A stretch of DNA of 64,000 bases from an uncultured Isosphaeraceae bacterium (GCA_937858365.1 CALLYK010000307.1:1-64000), one strand, 5' to 3'; counted from the first letter of the stretch, positions 7,699 to 18,047 are shown. The notes: generated from the sequence alone by a model not told the origin. Numbers and translations: made by a program.

Positions 7699-8595
7699 TC
7701 AGCCTTGCTTGGCGGGGACGGCCGCGGGGGCCGCTTGCACCGAAGGGGTCGTTTGCGAGGCGGGCATCGCCATCGGCGTCATGGGTGCCGGCGGCACGCA
7801 GGGCACCCACTTCGTCACCGGCTTGTAGCAGGTCACGGGCACCATCTCGCATTTGGGCACCGGGACCATGTCGGTCACGGTCTTCTGGACGCACTTCAGC
7901 TTCACGACCGGCACTTGCTCCGTGATCACTTCCTGGACCATCCGGCATTGCATCGTCGGCACCCGGTCCTCGACGACCTCCTGCACCATCCGGCACGTGG
8001 TCACCGGGACCTGGCGCGTTTGGACGTCGGGCACCATGCAGGTCTCCACCACTTCGCGGGTGACCGGCACGGGGACCCAGCAGGTTTGGGCGACCGTCAC
8101 GCAGCCGGCCGGCGACATCCCCGCGCAGGGAAGGCCCTTGTGCTTGCCGCACAGAAGGCCCTGCCCACAACACCCGCTCACGGGCACGTTGACGTACCGC
8201 GTTTGGGGCTGCATGCAGGTCGTCGTCACCATGCGCGTCGTGGTCACCGGCTTGCACACTTGGAACGTTTGCGTGACTAATTGCGTGTCATACTGCGGCC
8301 GACAAACGACCCGCTTGACCGTGTGCCAGGTCGTGTCGAACTGCGGGTGGCAGATCACGCGCTGCCGCGAGACGTAAGTCGTCTCCGGCTCGCTGACCAT
8401 CACCGTGCGCGTGACCGGCACGAAATCGCATCGCGTGACCGGGCGCATCACCGTGTACGGGACCATCTCGGTCACGCACTGGTACTGAGGCATGACGCAG
8501 GGCGTCTTGTGGCAGACATGGCAGGCGCGGGCCTCACCCGTCAGCCCGACCGCCAGAAAGGCGGCCGACATCATTCCCAACAACATGGCGCGCAT
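7699..8595 (-). CDS. YTV-repeat Cys-rich secreted protein
   Basis: A 298-residue protein with signal peptide MRAMLLGMMSAAFLAVGLTG then EARA|CHVC. I chose the ATG at 8595 over an in-frame upstream extension because it starts the signal peptide. The mature part is built from short repeats of the type CxMVxExxxxxVPxxxC and VPYTVMRPVTRC, with about 20 Cys, many Thr/Val, and Pro-rich ends. The VPYTV core matches the YTV family first described from Rhodopirellula baltica and reported in planctomycete cell-wall preparations. I infer a disulfide-rich envelope or wall component. It shares a hairpin terminator with the convergent genes. No enzymatic motif. Confidence 0.82.
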   Translation of the reverse strand: MRAMLLGMMSAAFLAVGLTGEARACHVCHKTPCVMPQYQCVTEMVPYTVMRPVTRCDFVPVTRTVMVSEPETTYVSRQRVICHPQFDTTWHTVKRVVCRPQYDTQLVTQTFQVCKPVTTTRMVTTTCMQPQTRYVNVPVSGCCGQGLLCGKHKGLPCAGMSPAGCVTVAQTCWVPVPVTREVVETCMVPDVQTRQVPVTTCRMVQEVVEDRVPTMQCRMVQEVITEQVPVVKLKCVQKTVTDMVPVPKCEMVPVTCYKPVTKWVPCVPPAPMTPMAMPASQTTPSVQAAPAAVPAKQG

Positions 8596-8757
8596 CGTCG
8601 TGGTGTCCTCAATGTCGTCCGCGCCGCGACCGCGTCGCCCGGGACCTCGGACGTCCACGCGATCGCAGGGGACTAGCAGCTTGTTCGAGCCTCTACAGAA
8701 TAGCCTCTCTAGGGGCCCTAGTAAAGCTGGATAAGGTCTGCGGCCCCGAGTTCCGTC

Positions 8758-9891
8758 TCAACCGATGTTGGCTGGGGCGATGCCGCGGGCCTGGAGGTGG
8801 TCCCGCCAGCTCCAGCCTTTGTCGTTGACGTTGAGGAGAAAGTCGCGGGTCGCGACGTATCCTCGGCGATAGAGCTCGGCCTTGTCATCATCGCTCAGGT
8901 TGAACTTGGTGGCGGAGACGTTGAAGGTGGATGTGGCGGTGATGTCGATGTTGATGACGCGGCGCTTGTCTTTTTCCTGGAGGTAGTAGCGGTCGTGGGC
9001 GGTGCGCATCGTGGTGAGAAGGGCCTTCAAGACGCCCACGGCGTTGCTGATGCTCGGTTCCGGCGCGTTGTCCATGAGGCGGAAGCCGAACGTGGGATAG
9101 GGGGGCGTCTCGCCGGGCGGGCTGTCGAAAAGCCAGAGGGGGAAGTTGCTGGCGACGCCGCCATCGACAATGGTCGATTTCAGGAGTTTGCCCGGGGCGA
9201 AGAAGAGGGGAATGCTCATCGAGAGCCGGACCGCCTCGGCGACCTCGAACGTCTCGGGCGCGTTGCCGAACGCCTGGTACTGCGGCAACTTCAACGACCG
9301 AGGCAAGACCATCATGGCGCCCAGGCTGATGTCCGCGGCGATCACCTCCAGTTGGCGGCGGCTCGCGGTGTCTTCACCAACACGCTGGATGGCGGGCAGG
9401 TCGGCGAACGTGCGAACGTTCCTCGCTTTCAGACGTTCTTTCATCCAAAGATAAAAAGGGTTCGTCGAGTATTTCCCTTCGGCCCCCGAGACGACCAACG
9501 CGGCGAGCAGGCCGAAAATGCCGGAGCCCATTTCGGTGGCGGGGTCGCCGCCGAAGAGCATCCAGCTCGTTTTTTCGGACAGGAAGCTCTGAAAATCGAG
9601 GGGCCCGAAGACGCTTTCGAGTTCATCAATGGAGAGGCCCGAGGCGACGAGTGCGGCCGTGATGGCGCCGGCCGACGTGCCCGCGGCGTCGGCGCAACGA
9701 ATGCCGGCGTCCGAGCAGCAGCGTAGGGCGCCCAGGAAGGCGGTCCCCAAAACGCCACCGCCTTCAAAGACCATGTCGGCCATGTACTGATCGGGGCGAA
9801 GAGGGAGGAAGTTCTGTTGGATGACGGCGAGTTGTTCTGGGCCAAGATGCAACCCGAACTTGGAGCGCGTGGCGGCTGGGTCCCAGGGCAT
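8758..9891 (-). CDS. patatin-like phospholipase
   Basis: A 377-residue protein with the patatin signatures: oxyanion loop FEGGGVLGTAFLGAL (residues ~42-56), nucleophile motif GTSAG (71-75, Ser73) and the DGG catalytic-dyad motif VDGGVASNFP (Asp243). This is a complete Ser-Asp dyad, so a cytoplasmic or secreted lipid acyl hydrolase is expected; the substrate is not predictable. No signal peptide is evident. The ATG has GGGAG about 9 bases upstream. Neighbours on the same strand belong to hydroxyproline catabolism, with a 198-bp gap, so it is probably a separate unit. Length is normal and no damage is seen. Confidence 0.9.
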   Translation of the reverse strand: MPWDPAATRSKFGLHLGPEQLAVIQQNFLPLRPDQYMADMVFEGGGVLGTAFLGALRCCSDAGIRCADAAGTSAGAITAALVASGLSIDELESVFGPLDFQSFLSEKTSWMLFGGDPATEMGSGIFGLLAALVVSGAEGKYSTNPFYLWMKERLKARNVRTFADLPAIQRVGEDTASRRQLEVIAADISLGAMMVLPRSLKLPQYQAFGNAPETFEVAEAVRLSMSIPLFFAPGKLLKSTIVDGGVASNFPLWLFDSPPGETPPYPTFGFRLMDNAPEPSISNAVGVLKALLTTMRTAHDRYYLQEKDKRRVINIDITATSTFNVSATKFNLSDDDKAELYRRGYVATRDFLLNVNDKGWSWRDHLQARGIAPANIG

Positions 9892-10089
9892 GAGCGGCTC
9901 CCGAAAGCGGCGAGGGTCCGAGACCTCGAACGCGAGGCGGTCCAGGGAAGGAAGCGCCCGGCGTTGAGGAGGAACGTCGGAATGGAAAGGGAGATTCTAG
10001 CCGACCGGCCGAGAAGGATCACGATTGGGTTGGCCGGTGCTCAAACGGCGTGGCGGGTTTGTCGAGCCGGGCCCCACGGTGAAACGCTC

Positions 10090-11352
10090 CTAAGACCTCG
10101 CGAAGCGCCCCACGCGATAGGGGCCCACGTCGAGGAAGGGCCTTTCGCCTTGGACCATCGCGGCGACCACGCGGCCCGTCGCCGGGGCCATCGAGACGCC
10201 AAGCATGTTGTGTCCCGACGCCACCCAGACGTTCTCATGTTTTGGAGAACGGTCAATGATGGGGACGCTGTCGTGCGTCATCGGCCGCCAGCCGAACCAG
10301 CGGTCTTCAACCGGGTCGCGGAAGGGCTCGCGGAGGTATGGGGCCGCCCCTTGCTTGAGCAATTCCAATCGCTCGGGACGAAGCGTCTCGTCGTAGCCGG
10401 CGAACTCCATTGTCGAGCCCAGGCGATAGCCTGACTGAAAGGGCGTCACCGCCACACGCGTTTCGGGAAAGATGATCGGATAGCGTGGACAGATCGCCGG
10501 CCGCGGCATCGTCAGCGAGTATCCCTTGCCCGGCTGGATCGGCACGACGCAGCCGAGCTCGTCGTTCAGCCAGGGGGTCCAAGCTCCGGTCGCCACGACG
10601 AAGACGTCGGCCGAGACCTCGCCTTGAGCGGTCCGCGCCGCCACCGCTCGTCCCGATCGGCTGACGAAACCATCGAACGCGCAACGCTCTCGGACCGTCG
10701 CCCCGCGTGATTCCAGCAGGCGCCTCAAGGCGGCCATCAAACGATCAGGACGCAATTGCGCGTCTTCTTCATAATACCAGCCCCCGGCGAGACCGTCGTT
10801 CAAGGCGGGCTCGAACGCGGCCAAGGCGCCGCCGTCGAGCCGCTCGGCCGGGCAGTGGAACTCGTCGCGGAGCAGCTTGTCGGTGGGCCCGTACGCGTCG
10901 CACGCGGCGCGGTCCCTGTAGGCGAAGAGAAGGCCCTTCCTCTCCCACTCGCAATCCAGCTTCTCGCGTTCGATGAGCTCGCGGTATTGCGTCAAGGATG
11001 GTTCGAGCAGGGCCTGGATGGCGCGGCCGGCGCGGACCATGTCGGCCTCGTTGCAGCGCTTGGCGAACTGAAGCATCCAGGACCAGAGCGTCGGGTCGAG
11101 GCGCGGCCGGACAATGAACGGCGAGTTCCGCTGGAAGAGCGAGCGCAAGGCCATCCCCACGGCCCCGGGCTCGGCCAGAGGCAAAACGTGACTGGGGCAG
11201 ACGAGACCGCAGTTGCCCCCCGAACTGCCTCCCGAGAAGGCGCCGCGCTCGATGATCGTCACCTTCCAGCCGGACCGCCCCAACTCATAGGCGCACATGG
11301 TGCCGATCACGCCGCCACCTATGATGACGACATGACGTGAAGCGGTCGTCAT
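10090..11352 (-). CDS. FAD-dependent oxidoreductase, likely D-hydroxyproline dehydrogenase
   Basis: A 420-residue DadA/DAO-type flavoprotein. The dinucleotide-binding motif VVIIGGGVIGTMCAYELG is at the N-terminus, ERGAFSGGSSGGNCGLV follows, and the C-terminal block (GWRPMTHDSVPIIDRS ... VWVASGHNMLGVSMAPATG) binds the flavin. The start at 11352 overlaps the stop of the upstream epimerase gene by four bases (ATGA). In known trans-4-hydroxy-L-proline pathways a flavoprotein oxidises cis-4-hydroxy-D-proline to pyrroline-4-hydroxy-2-carboxylate; the two upstream genes supply the other steps, which supports this role over a general D-amino acid dehydrogenase. Electron acceptor unknown. Confidence 0.85.
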   Translation of the reverse strand: MTTASRHVVIIGGGVIGTMCAYELGRSGWKVTIIERGAFSGGSSGGNCGLVCPSHVLPLAEPGAVGMALRSLFQRNSPFIVRPRLDPTLWSWMLQFAKRCNEADMVRAGRAIQALLEPSLTQYRELIEREKLDCEWERKGLLFAYRDRAACDAYGPTDKLLRDEFHCPAERLDGGALAAFEPALNDGLAGGWYYEEDAQLRPDRLMAALRRLLESRGATVRERCAFDGFVSRSGRAVAARTAQGEVSADVFVVATGAWTPWLNDELGCVVPIQPGKGYSLTMPRPAICPRYPIIFPETRVAVTPFQSGYRLGSTMEFAGYDETLRPERLELLKQGAAPYLREPFRDPVEDRWFGWRPMTHDSVPIIDRSPKHENVWVASGHNMLGVSMAPATGRVVAAMVQGERPFLDVGPYRVGRFARS

Positions 11353-12311
11353 GCACGAATCCCCCAGGCGAATGGGTCTTGGGGGTCGATGATGAGGGTG
11401 GACTCGGCGTTGACATGGGCCGAGCCGCGAATCCGGGGCCAGGCGCGGCCGTCCTTGATCTTGATCGACGCCTGGAAGGTCGAGCCGACGATGCTCTCCT
11501 GGACCCACACGTCCCCTTCGGCGAGCTTGCCGTCGGCGGCCAGGCAGGCGACTTTCGCGCTCGTGCCGGTGCCGCAGGGGGAGCGATCATACGCCTTGCC
11601 GGGACAGAGCACGAAGTTCTTGCTGGACGCCCCCGCGACGGTTGGCGGGCCGAAGAGCTCGATGTGGTCGATCAAGCCGCCGTCGGCCCCGGTGACCTTC
11701 GCGGCCTCAAGGGCCTTCCGAATCCGCCAGGTCACGTCGGTCAAGCGCTCGACGTTGGTCAGGTTGAGCGCCTCCTCGTGCTCTTTCACCAGATAGAACC
11801 AGTTGCCGCCCCAGGCCACGTCGCCGAGGACCCGACCGAGCCCCGGCACGTCCACGGCGACGTCCTTGAGCCAGCGGAAGCTCTCAACGTTGTCGATGCT
11901 CACATGATTCTTGTCTTCGATCGTGACGCCGACGACGCCGACCGGCGTGTCGAACTGGTGCGCCCCAATCTTGAGGCGGCCCGTGTAGGCGAGGGCCACC
12001 GCGACGCCGATGGCCCCGTGGCCGCACATGCCCAGATAGCCCGTGTTGTTGAAGAAGATGACCCCGATCGCGCACGACGGCCCATGAGGTTCCAGCACCA
12101 GCGCGCCGACCATGACGTCGGAGCCGCGCGGCTCGTTGACGACGGCCGAGCGGAACTCGTCGTGGTCCTCGCGGAAGATCGCCAGGCGCTCGTCGATGGG
12201 GCCGTCGCCCAAGCGCGGGCCCCCCGACATCACGACACGCGTGGGTTCTCCGCCGGTGTGGGTGTCGATGACCGAGACCCGGCGGACCTTGGGTGAATGG
12301 TGTTGAGTCAT
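11349..12311 (-). CDS. hypE: 4-hydroxyproline 2-epimerase (proline racemase family)
   Basis: A 320-residue proline-racemase-fold protein with both catalytic cysteines in context: MCGHG (Cys96) and DRSPCGTGTSA (Cys246). The N-terminal IDTHTGGEPTRVV is typical. Two Cys make it a racemase/epimerase, not the trans-3-hydroxyproline dehydratase variant that replaces one of them. Linkage to a DapA-family deaminase and an FAD oxidase points to trans-4-hydroxy-L-proline to cis-4-hydroxy-D-proline epimerisation, the first step of collagen-type hydroxyproline breakdown. The ATGA overlap with the oxidoreductase shows an operon. Proline racemase remains possible. Confidence 0.88.
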   Translation of the reverse strand: MTQHHSPKVRRVSVIDTHTGGEPTRVVMSGGPRLGDGPIDERLAIFREDHDEFRSAVVNEPRGSDVMVGALVLEPHGPSCAIGVIFFNNTGYLGMCGHGAIGVAVALAYTGRLKIGAHQFDTPVGVVGVTIEDKNHVSIDNVESFRWLKDVAVDVPGLGRVLGDVAWGGNWFYLVKEHEEALNLTNVERLTDVTWRIRKALEAAKVTGADGGLIDHIELFGPPTVAGASSKNFVLCPGKAYDRSPCGTGTSAKVACLAADGKLAEGDVWVQESIVGSTFQASIKIKDGRAWPRIRGSAHVNAESTLIIDPQDPFAWGIRA

Positions 12312-12359
12312 GCGGCCAACCCTTGAAGTCGTGGAAGACGGGCCCTCTCCCGGCGTCGC

Positions 12360-13256
12360 TCAGGAAGCGGGCCGGGTCGCGATCGCCTCGCGGATGATGC
12401 TGAGGATGCGCTCTCGCTCGGGACCTTCCAGGGGCAAACGAGGCGCCCGGACCATCTCGGAACCGAGCCCTGTCTCTTGCGCGGCGAGCTTGATGTACTG
12501 GACCAGCTTCGGGTGCGTGTCCAGGTGCAAGAGCGGCGTGTACCAGCGGTAAACGGCGCGGGCCTCGTCCCACTTGCCGGCCATCGCGAGGTCCCACAAA
12601 AGGCGGTTTTCCGCCGGGAAAGCGTTCACGAGCCCGGAGACCCAGCCCACCGCGCCCAGCAAGAGACTCTCCAAAACGAGGTCGTCGACCCCGCAGAAGA
12701 GCACGTAGCGATCGCCGCAAGCGTTGACGATGTCGGTGATTCGCCGGACGTTCTCGGACGACTCCTTGATGGCGACGATCGTGTCCACGTCGGCCAGCTC
12801 GGCGAACGTCTCCGGGGCGATGTCCACCTTGTAGGAGACCGGGTTGTTGTAAACCATGATGGGCAAGTCGGTGGCCGCGGCGACGGCCCGGAAGTGGGTC
12901 ACGGTCTCGCGCGGGTCGGACGGATAGACCATCGCGGGCAAGACCATCAGGCCGTCGGCGCCGACCTTCTTCGCTTCGCGGGCGAAGTCGCAGGCGAGGC
13001 GCGTCGTGTACTCGGCCACTCCGCTGAGTACGGGAACGCGCCCGCGCACTTGGTCGACGGCCCCCTTCAGGACCTCCAGCTTCTCACGCGCGCTCAACGA
13101 GCAATTCTCGCCAACGGTCCCAAGCATGATCATGCCGTGGCAGCCCGCTTGGAGCATCGCCTCGACGTGCGCGAGCGTCCCCTTCAGGTTGAGCGACTGG
13201 TCGGCGTGGAACTCGGTCGTGGCGGCGGGAAAAACGCCGCTCCAGGTGCATCGCAT
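12360..13256 (-). CDS. DapA-family lyase, likely pyrroline-4-hydroxy-2-carboxylate deaminase
   Basis: A 298-residue DHDPS/NAL-superfamily TIM barrel with Schiff-base Lys164 (VAIKESS), the catalytic Tyr136 region (IMVYNNP) and a GTVGEN substrate loop (normally GTTGE). In hydroxyproline clusters this family member deaminates and dehydrates the oxidase product to alpha-ketoglutarate semialdehyde (HypD/LhpC). It lies 48 bp upstream of the epimerase on the same strand, so transcription runs lyase, epimerase, oxidase. The semialdehyde dehydrogenase that would finish the pathway is not in this window. A true lysine-pathway DapA is unlikely in this context. Confidence 0.85.
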   Translation of the reverse strand: MRCTWSGVFPAATTEFHADQSLNLKGTLAHVEAMLQAGCHGMIMLGTVGENCSLSAREKLEVLKGAVDQVRGRVPVLSGVAEYTTRLACDFAREAKKVGADGLMVLPAMVYPSDPRETVTHFRAVAAATDLPIMVYNNPVSYKVDIAPETFAELADVDTIVAIKESSENVRRITDIVNACGDRYVLFCGVDDLVLESLLLGAVGWVSGLVNAFPAENRLLWDLAMAGKWDEARAVYRWYTPLLHLDTHPKLVQYIKLAAQETGLGSEMVRAPRLPLEGPERERILSIIREAIATRPAS

Positions 13257-13329
13257 GGGAGGTCCTCGCGAACCAAAGGGGACGCTTCGATGGTTAGGGA
13301 CTCATGATTTCGCGATGACCGGCCCGGCG

Positions 13330-14796
13330 TCAACGGCCCGCCGCGTCTTGCTCCACGCGATTGAGCAAGGCGCCGATCATGTTGGGCGCGCCCAAGGCGG
13401 CGAGAAGGTCGGCCTGGGCCTGTGTCGCTTGCCAGTAGGCGTCGAGACGCGCGTTCTCCACCTGGATCAGACGCTGACGGGCTTGAAGAAGGCGCGCCAG
13501 GTCCGCTTGGTTCTCCTCGAAGAGACGCTCCATGCGGTCGATGCTGGGTTGAAGCGACGCGACCAGGCGGTCGGTCTCGCTGATGAGCTTCCTCGCGTTG
13601 TTCCACTTGGTCACGGTCGCCCTGACCTGCGTGATCGTCTTCTGCTGGACCTGCTCCAAGGCCACGACCGCCTGGCGCAGCTCGGCCTCGCGCTGGCGGA
13701 CCAAAGGCCGGCCGCTATTGAGGATCGGGATGGGGGTGATGTACACAAATCCGTAGAAGTTGATGCCACCCTCGTTCCGCGTGTAAACGGGGCCGACCAC
13801 CGGAGTGGGGATGACGTCGCCTCGGGCCAGACCGATGCCGGCGCGGGCGCCATCCACACGGGCCTTGGCGGCGAAGACCTCGGGCCGACTGTTCAAGGCG
13901 ATGTCGATCAGGGCCTGGTCTTCGAGTTCGGGGATCGTGTTGGGCAGGATGAACTCGCCCAGGGGCTCGGCCGTGACGGTCGCCGGAGCACCGATCTGGT
14001 TGCGCAAGTCGGCCAGCGCGTTTTCGTAGTCTTGCCGGGCCACTTCCACTTGCTGCTTCAGGGCGCTCAACTCCACCTCGGCCAGCGCCAGGTCGGCCGG
14101 CAGCACGGAACCGGCCTCCAAGCCGGCTCGAAGGGCCCTCACCAAGCGTTCGTTGAAGTCGGCGATCTGGCGGGCCACTTTCAGCTTGTCACGTCGATAC
14201 GCGGCCGTCTGGAAGAAGCGATACGTTTGCACGAGTCCTTGCAACTCGGCCTGGACGATCACCCAATGCTGCGCGTCGAGCGCCGCCCGCGCGATCGCCT
14301 CGCGATAGCGCGTTTGGTGGCCCAGCTCGATCGGCTGCCGAAGCGAGAAATACATGTACCCGTCTTTTTGGTCGTGATTGCGCGCGTAAACCAAGGGCCG
14401 CGCCTCGACCCAGAGCACCGGGTTCAAGGCCACAGGGAAGCGCCGGGCCACTTCCACAGCCTCGGCCGACGCCGGCTCATTCTGACGAAGCGCGAGGAGG
14501 TCCGGGTTGCTGTTCAAGGTGCCGTAAAGGGCGTATTGCATCGTGATCGGCTGGACCGGGCCCAGCGCGCCGACCGGTACGCTCGCGGCCGGCAAGGGGG
14601 GCAGAAGGCCCTCGTCTTGCGTCCTGAGCACGGCACTGTCGATGGTCGGCCAACGCGGCGGTCGTTCTGGTCCCGAGGGTAGGCGCCTCGTGCCCATCAG
14701 CCACGACCGCGCGAGCGAGGGCCGATCGTCTGCCCGACCGTTTCCGGCCAGTCCCACCACGACGATCGTGGCACACAAACAGAGGGACCGGGTCAT
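13330..14796 (-). CDS. TolC-family outer-membrane efflux protein
   Basis: A 488-residue protein with a signal peptide (MTRSLCLCATIVVVGLAGNGRA). The ATG at 14796 was chosen because it begins that peptide. It has two long alpha-helical repeat regions typical of outer-membrane efflux proteins: one around residues 180-300 (LKVARQIADFNERLVRAL ... LAEVELSALKQQVEVAR) and one around residues 370-470 (LRQAVVALEQVQQKTITQV ... RLFEENQADLARLLQARQ). It lies downstream of the RND pump gene (122-bp gap, same strand), so it is the exit duct of that tripartite system. No lipobox is evident. Confidence 0.9.
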   Translation of the reverse strand: MTRSLCLCATIVVVGLAGNGRADDRPSLARSWLMGTRRLPSGPERPPRWPTIDSAVLRTQDEGLLPPLPAASVPVGALGPVQPITMQYALYGTLNSNPDLLALRQNEPASAEAVEVARRFPVALNPVLWVEARPLVYARNHDQKDGYMYFSLRQPIELGHQTRYREAIARAALDAQHWVIVQAELQGLVQTYRFFQTAAYRRDKLKVARQIADFNERLVRALRAGLEAGSVLPADLALAEVELSALKQQVEVARQDYENALADLRNQIGAPATVTAEPLGEFILPNTIPELEDQALIDIALNSRPEVFAAKARVDGARAGIGLARGDVIPTPVVGPVYTRNEGGINFYGFVYITPIPILNSGRPLVRQREAELRQAVVALEQVQQKTITQVRATVTKWNNARKLISETDRLVASLQPSIDRMERLFEENQADLARLLQARQRLIQVENARLDAYWQATQAQADLLAALGAPNMIGALLNRVEQDAAGR

Positions 14797-14918
14797 GACA
14801 CGCCTTCCTGGCAGGTCGCTCGCGACGACTTCCCGCGCCGCTTCTGGGGTTTCTATCGAATGCGGGGCCTTCCTGACTTCGCACGCCACCGGTCTTGCGA
14901 ACCGGTACGTCCTCGACT

Positions 14919-17900
14919 TCAAGCATGACCCGAATCGGTCGCCGCGTGAGCAAACTCAACCTGTTCCTCGCCCTCCGCCTGAACGGCCCGCTTTCGGCCC
15001 AAAGCCAGGTACAACGCGGGGAGCAAGAACAGATTCAGAAGCGTCGAAGTGACAAGACCTCCCAAGATCACGACGGCCATCGGGTGCTCGATCTCGTGAC
15101 CGGGCTTGTTGCCGGCGAGCACGAGGGGCACGAGGGCCAGCGCGGTCGCCAGGGCGGTCATCAGGATCGGGGCCAGGCGCTCGACCGAACCGCGAATGAC
15201 CAGGTCGAGTCCGAAGGGCTCCCCTTCCTGTTCTTCCAGGTGGCGGAAGTGGCTGACGAGCATGATCCCATTGCGCGCCGCGATCCCGAGGACCGTGACG
15301 AAACCGACGAGCGAGCCCAACGAAAGGACACCTCCGGTCATCACGGCCCCCGCCACTCCGCCGATCAACGCGAACGGTAAGGTCAAGGCGACCAGCGCCG
15401 TCAATCGCGCCGAGCCGAAATCGGCGTGGAGGACCAGGAGGATGCCGATCAGCGAGAAGGCCGCCAGGGCGAGCAAGCGCCGTCGCGACTCCTCGCGCGC
15501 CGCGTACTCGCCGAGGAACTCGGGGTGGTATTCCTGGGGGAATGAAAGGGCCCGCACCTTTTCCTCGACCTCGCGGGCCACGCCGCCCAGGTCGCGACCG
15601 CTGACATTGCAGGTCACGTCGATCCGGCGGGAGGCCCCTTCCCGCTTGATCTCGTTGGGGGCCGGCACCACTTCCAGGTCGGCCACGTCGCCCAGGGGCA
15701 CATGGGTCCCCTGGGCCGTCTCGACGAGCAAGTCGCGCAAGGCGGAGATGTCGTCGCGGACCTTCGGCACGCCCCAAACGACCACGTCGAAGATCTTCTG
15801 CTGTTCATAGAGCTCGCCGACTTTCGACCCTTTCACCAGGGTCGTCGCGGCCCGGCGAACGTCGCCCGGCGTGAGGCCGTAGCGCGCGGCCGCCTCGGGT
15901 CGAAGGCGCACGTCGAGCTGGGACACCAACACCTGGGGCTCGACCTTCAGGTTCACGACCCCAGGCACTTCCCCCATCACCTTGCCGATCTCTTGGGCCT
16001 TGGCGCGCAGGACGGCCAGGTCGGGGCCGTAGGTCCGGACGACGATCGTGGCGCCGGCGCCGGTCAGGACTTCCTTGATCCGTTCCTTCAAATACGTGAG
16101 CAGGTCGCGATAGAGCCCCGGGTAGTTGTCGACGACGTGCTGGACCTTGGCCACCGTGGTATCGTAATCGACTTGATCGTCGATGCTGATCCAGAGTTCG
16201 GTGAAGTTGGGACCGACGACCTCGTCGGCCACTTCCGCCCGGCCGATGTGCGAGCCGAAGTTGCGCACACCGGGCACCTGACGAAGGTCCCGGCTGGCCC
16301 GCACGGTGATCCGGCGCATCGCGTCGAGCGAGGTCCCAGGCTTCTCGACCCAGTGCATCAGGAAATCGGTCTCGCGGAAATTGGGCAGGAACTCTTCGCC
16401 CAGGCCGCGCAACGCGAAGGCGGTCCAGCCGAAGGCGCCGCAGAGGACCACCACCGCCAGGGCCGGCCGTTTGACGAAGAAGGGCAGGACGGCCCGATAA
16501 GGGGCCCGCAGAAGGCGCGTCAAAGGGGCGTCGGACCGGCGGTCAGTGGCCCCGGGCAAGAGCATGAGGGACAGGGCCGGCGTGACGGTCAGGGCCACGC
16601 CCAGCGAGGCCAGCACGGCCAGCACGTAAGCCAGCGCCAGGGGCCGGAAGAACGAGCCGGAGAGGCCATCCAGAAAGAAGACCGGCAAGAAGACGAGGAT
16701 GACGATCAACGTAGCGAAGACGACCGCGCTGCGGACTTCGAGTGAGGCGTCGAGGACCACGTCGAAGGCGGCCCGGGGCCGAGGGGAGGCGCGATTCAGC
16801 CGGAGCCTGCGGACGATGTTCTCGACGTCGATGATGGCGTCGTCCACGACTTCGCCGACCGCGATCACGAGCCCGGCCAGGACCATCGTGTTCACGGTCG
16901 CGCCCAGGGCCGTGATGGTGAGGATGGCGGCCATCAGGGACAGCGGGATCGCGGTGAGGCTGATGAGGGCGGTCCGCCAGTCGAAGAGGAAGGCGATCAG
17001 GATCACGACCACGAGGCCGCAACCGACGTACATGGCCCGCGCCAGGTTCTCCAGCGAGCGCTGAATGAACGTGGCGGGACGGAAGATGGTGGGGTCGAGC
17101 GAGACGCCGGCCAGGCCCGGCTTGAGGTCTTCCAGGGCCTTCTCGACCCCCTTGGTCACGTCGAGCGTGTTCCCCCAAGGCTGCTTCTCGACGATCAGCA
17201 AAAGGCCGGGGCCGTCGTCGATCACGGCGTCGCCGATCGGCGCCGGATGTCCGATCACGACGTCGGTCAGGTCGCCCAGCAGAAGAGGCGCTCCGCCGCG
17301 AAACGCGACGACGCTCTCGGCGAGGTCTTCGGGTGTCGAAATGGCGGCCCTGTGACGGATCGAGACCCGTTGATTGGGCGTGTCGAGGAACCCGCCCGCG
17401 CCGACGCTCGCGGCGTCGGTGGTCGCCTTGAGGACCGCGTCGAGGCTGACTCCGTGGGCGCGCAGGCGTTCGGGGTCCACCAGCACTTGGAATTGCTTGT
17501 CGCGTTGGCCCCAAATGGCCACGTTCGCCACGCCCGAGACCGACATCAAGCGCGGTCGGATGACCCACTTCGCCAGGATCGTCAGGTCCATCTGGCTAAG
17601 GGTATCCGACTTGACGCCGATCTTCATCGCCCGCGAGGTCGAGCTGAGGGGCTGCAAGATCACGGGAGGACGGGCCACCGCCGGCAAGCGCGGGGCCTCC
17701 ACCGCGAGACGCTCGGCCACGAGTTGGCGGGCCCGTAGAATGTCGGTCCCCTCCTGAAAGATCAGGACAACGGAGGAAAGCCCGAGCACCGACTTCGAGC
17801 GCATCACCTTGAGCCAGCTCAAGCCGTTGAGGGCGTTTTCGAGAGGCACGCTGATAAGGCTTTCGACTTCCTCGGTGGACAGGCCGGGGGCCTCGGTCTG

Positions 17901-18047
17901 GATCTCGACGAGGGGCGGCGCGAACTCGGGGAAGACGTCAAGCGGGGCGCGTCTGGCCACGCGCACACCCACGACGATCAAGACGATCGACGCGGCCAGG
18001 ACCAGGACCCGCAATCGAAGGCTGGTGGCGACAAGCCAGGTCATCAC
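14919..18047 (-). CDS. RND efflux pump, heavy-metal (CzcA/CusA-like) type
   Basis: A 1042-residue inner-membrane RND transporter of full length. TM1 is near residues 10-28. The large periplasmic loop begins [23 protein letters not shown], as in CzcA/CusA-type members. The mid-membrane segment [17 protein letters not shown] carries the acidic relay residues. The second half repeats the layout, with a C-terminal TM bundle ([22 protein letters not shown]). The start overlaps the adaptor stop by four bases. The metal ion cannot be read with confidence, and no regulator or metallochaperone gene is adjacent, so the substrate is open. Confidence 0.92.
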   Translation of the reverse strand: MMTWLVATSLRLRVLVLAASIVLIVVGVRVARRAPLDVFPEFAPPLVEIQTEAPGLSTEEVESLISVPLENALNGLSWLKVMRSKSVLGLSSVVLIFQEGTDILRARQLVAERLAVEAPRLPAVARPPVILQPLSSTSRAMKIGVKSDTLSQMDLTILAKWVIRPRLMSVSGVANVAIWGQRDKQFQVLVDPERLRAHGVSLDAVLKATTDAASVGAGGFLDTPNQRVSIRHRAAISTPEDLAESVVAFRGGAPLLLGDLTDVVIGHPAPIGDAVIDDGPGLLLIVEKQPWGNTLDVTKGVEKALEDLKPGLAGVSLDPTIFRPATFIQRSLENLARAMYVGCGLVVVILIAFLFDWRTALISLTAIPLSLMAAILTITALGATVNTMVLAGLVIAVGEVVDDAIIDVENIVRRLRLNRASPRPRAAFDVVLDASLEVRSAVVFATLIVILVFLPVFFLDGLSGSFFRPLALAYVLAVLASLGVALTVTPALSLMLLPGATDRRSDAPLTRLLRAPYRAVLPFFVKRPALAVVVLCGAFGWTAFALRGLGEEFLPNFRETDFLMHWVEKPGTSLDAMRRITVRASRDLRQVPGVRNFGSHIGRAEVADEVVGPNFTELWISIDDQVDYDTTVAKVQHVVDNYPGLYRDLLTYLKERIKEVLTGAGATIVVRTYGPDLAVLRAKAQEIGKVMGEVPGVVNLKVEPQVLVSQLDVRLRPEAAARYGLTPGDVRRAATTLVKGSKVGELYEQQKIFDVVVWGVPKVRDDISALRDLLVETAQGTHVPLGDVADLEVVPAPNEIKREGASRRIDVTCNVSGRDLGGVAREVEEKVRALSFPQEYHPEFLGEYAAREESRRRLLALAAFSLIGILLVLHADFGSARLTALVALTLPFALIGGVAGAVMTGGVLSLGSLVGFVTVLGIAARNGIMLVSHFRHLEEQEGEPFGLDLVIRGSVERLAPILMTALATALALVPLVLAGNKPGHEIEHPMAVVILGGLVTSTLLNLFLLPALYLALGRKRAVQAEGEEQVEFAHAATDSGHA

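Noticed and set aside
13006-14682. 558-codon plus-strand frame opposite the TolC-like gene
   Set aside because: Antisense to a protein with clear TolC helices and signal peptide; its own translation has no family motifs.
15702-16745. Plus-strand frame rich in Asp/His/Gln opposite the RND pump
   Set aside because: Shadow of the pump; composition is the reverse complement of membrane-helix codons.
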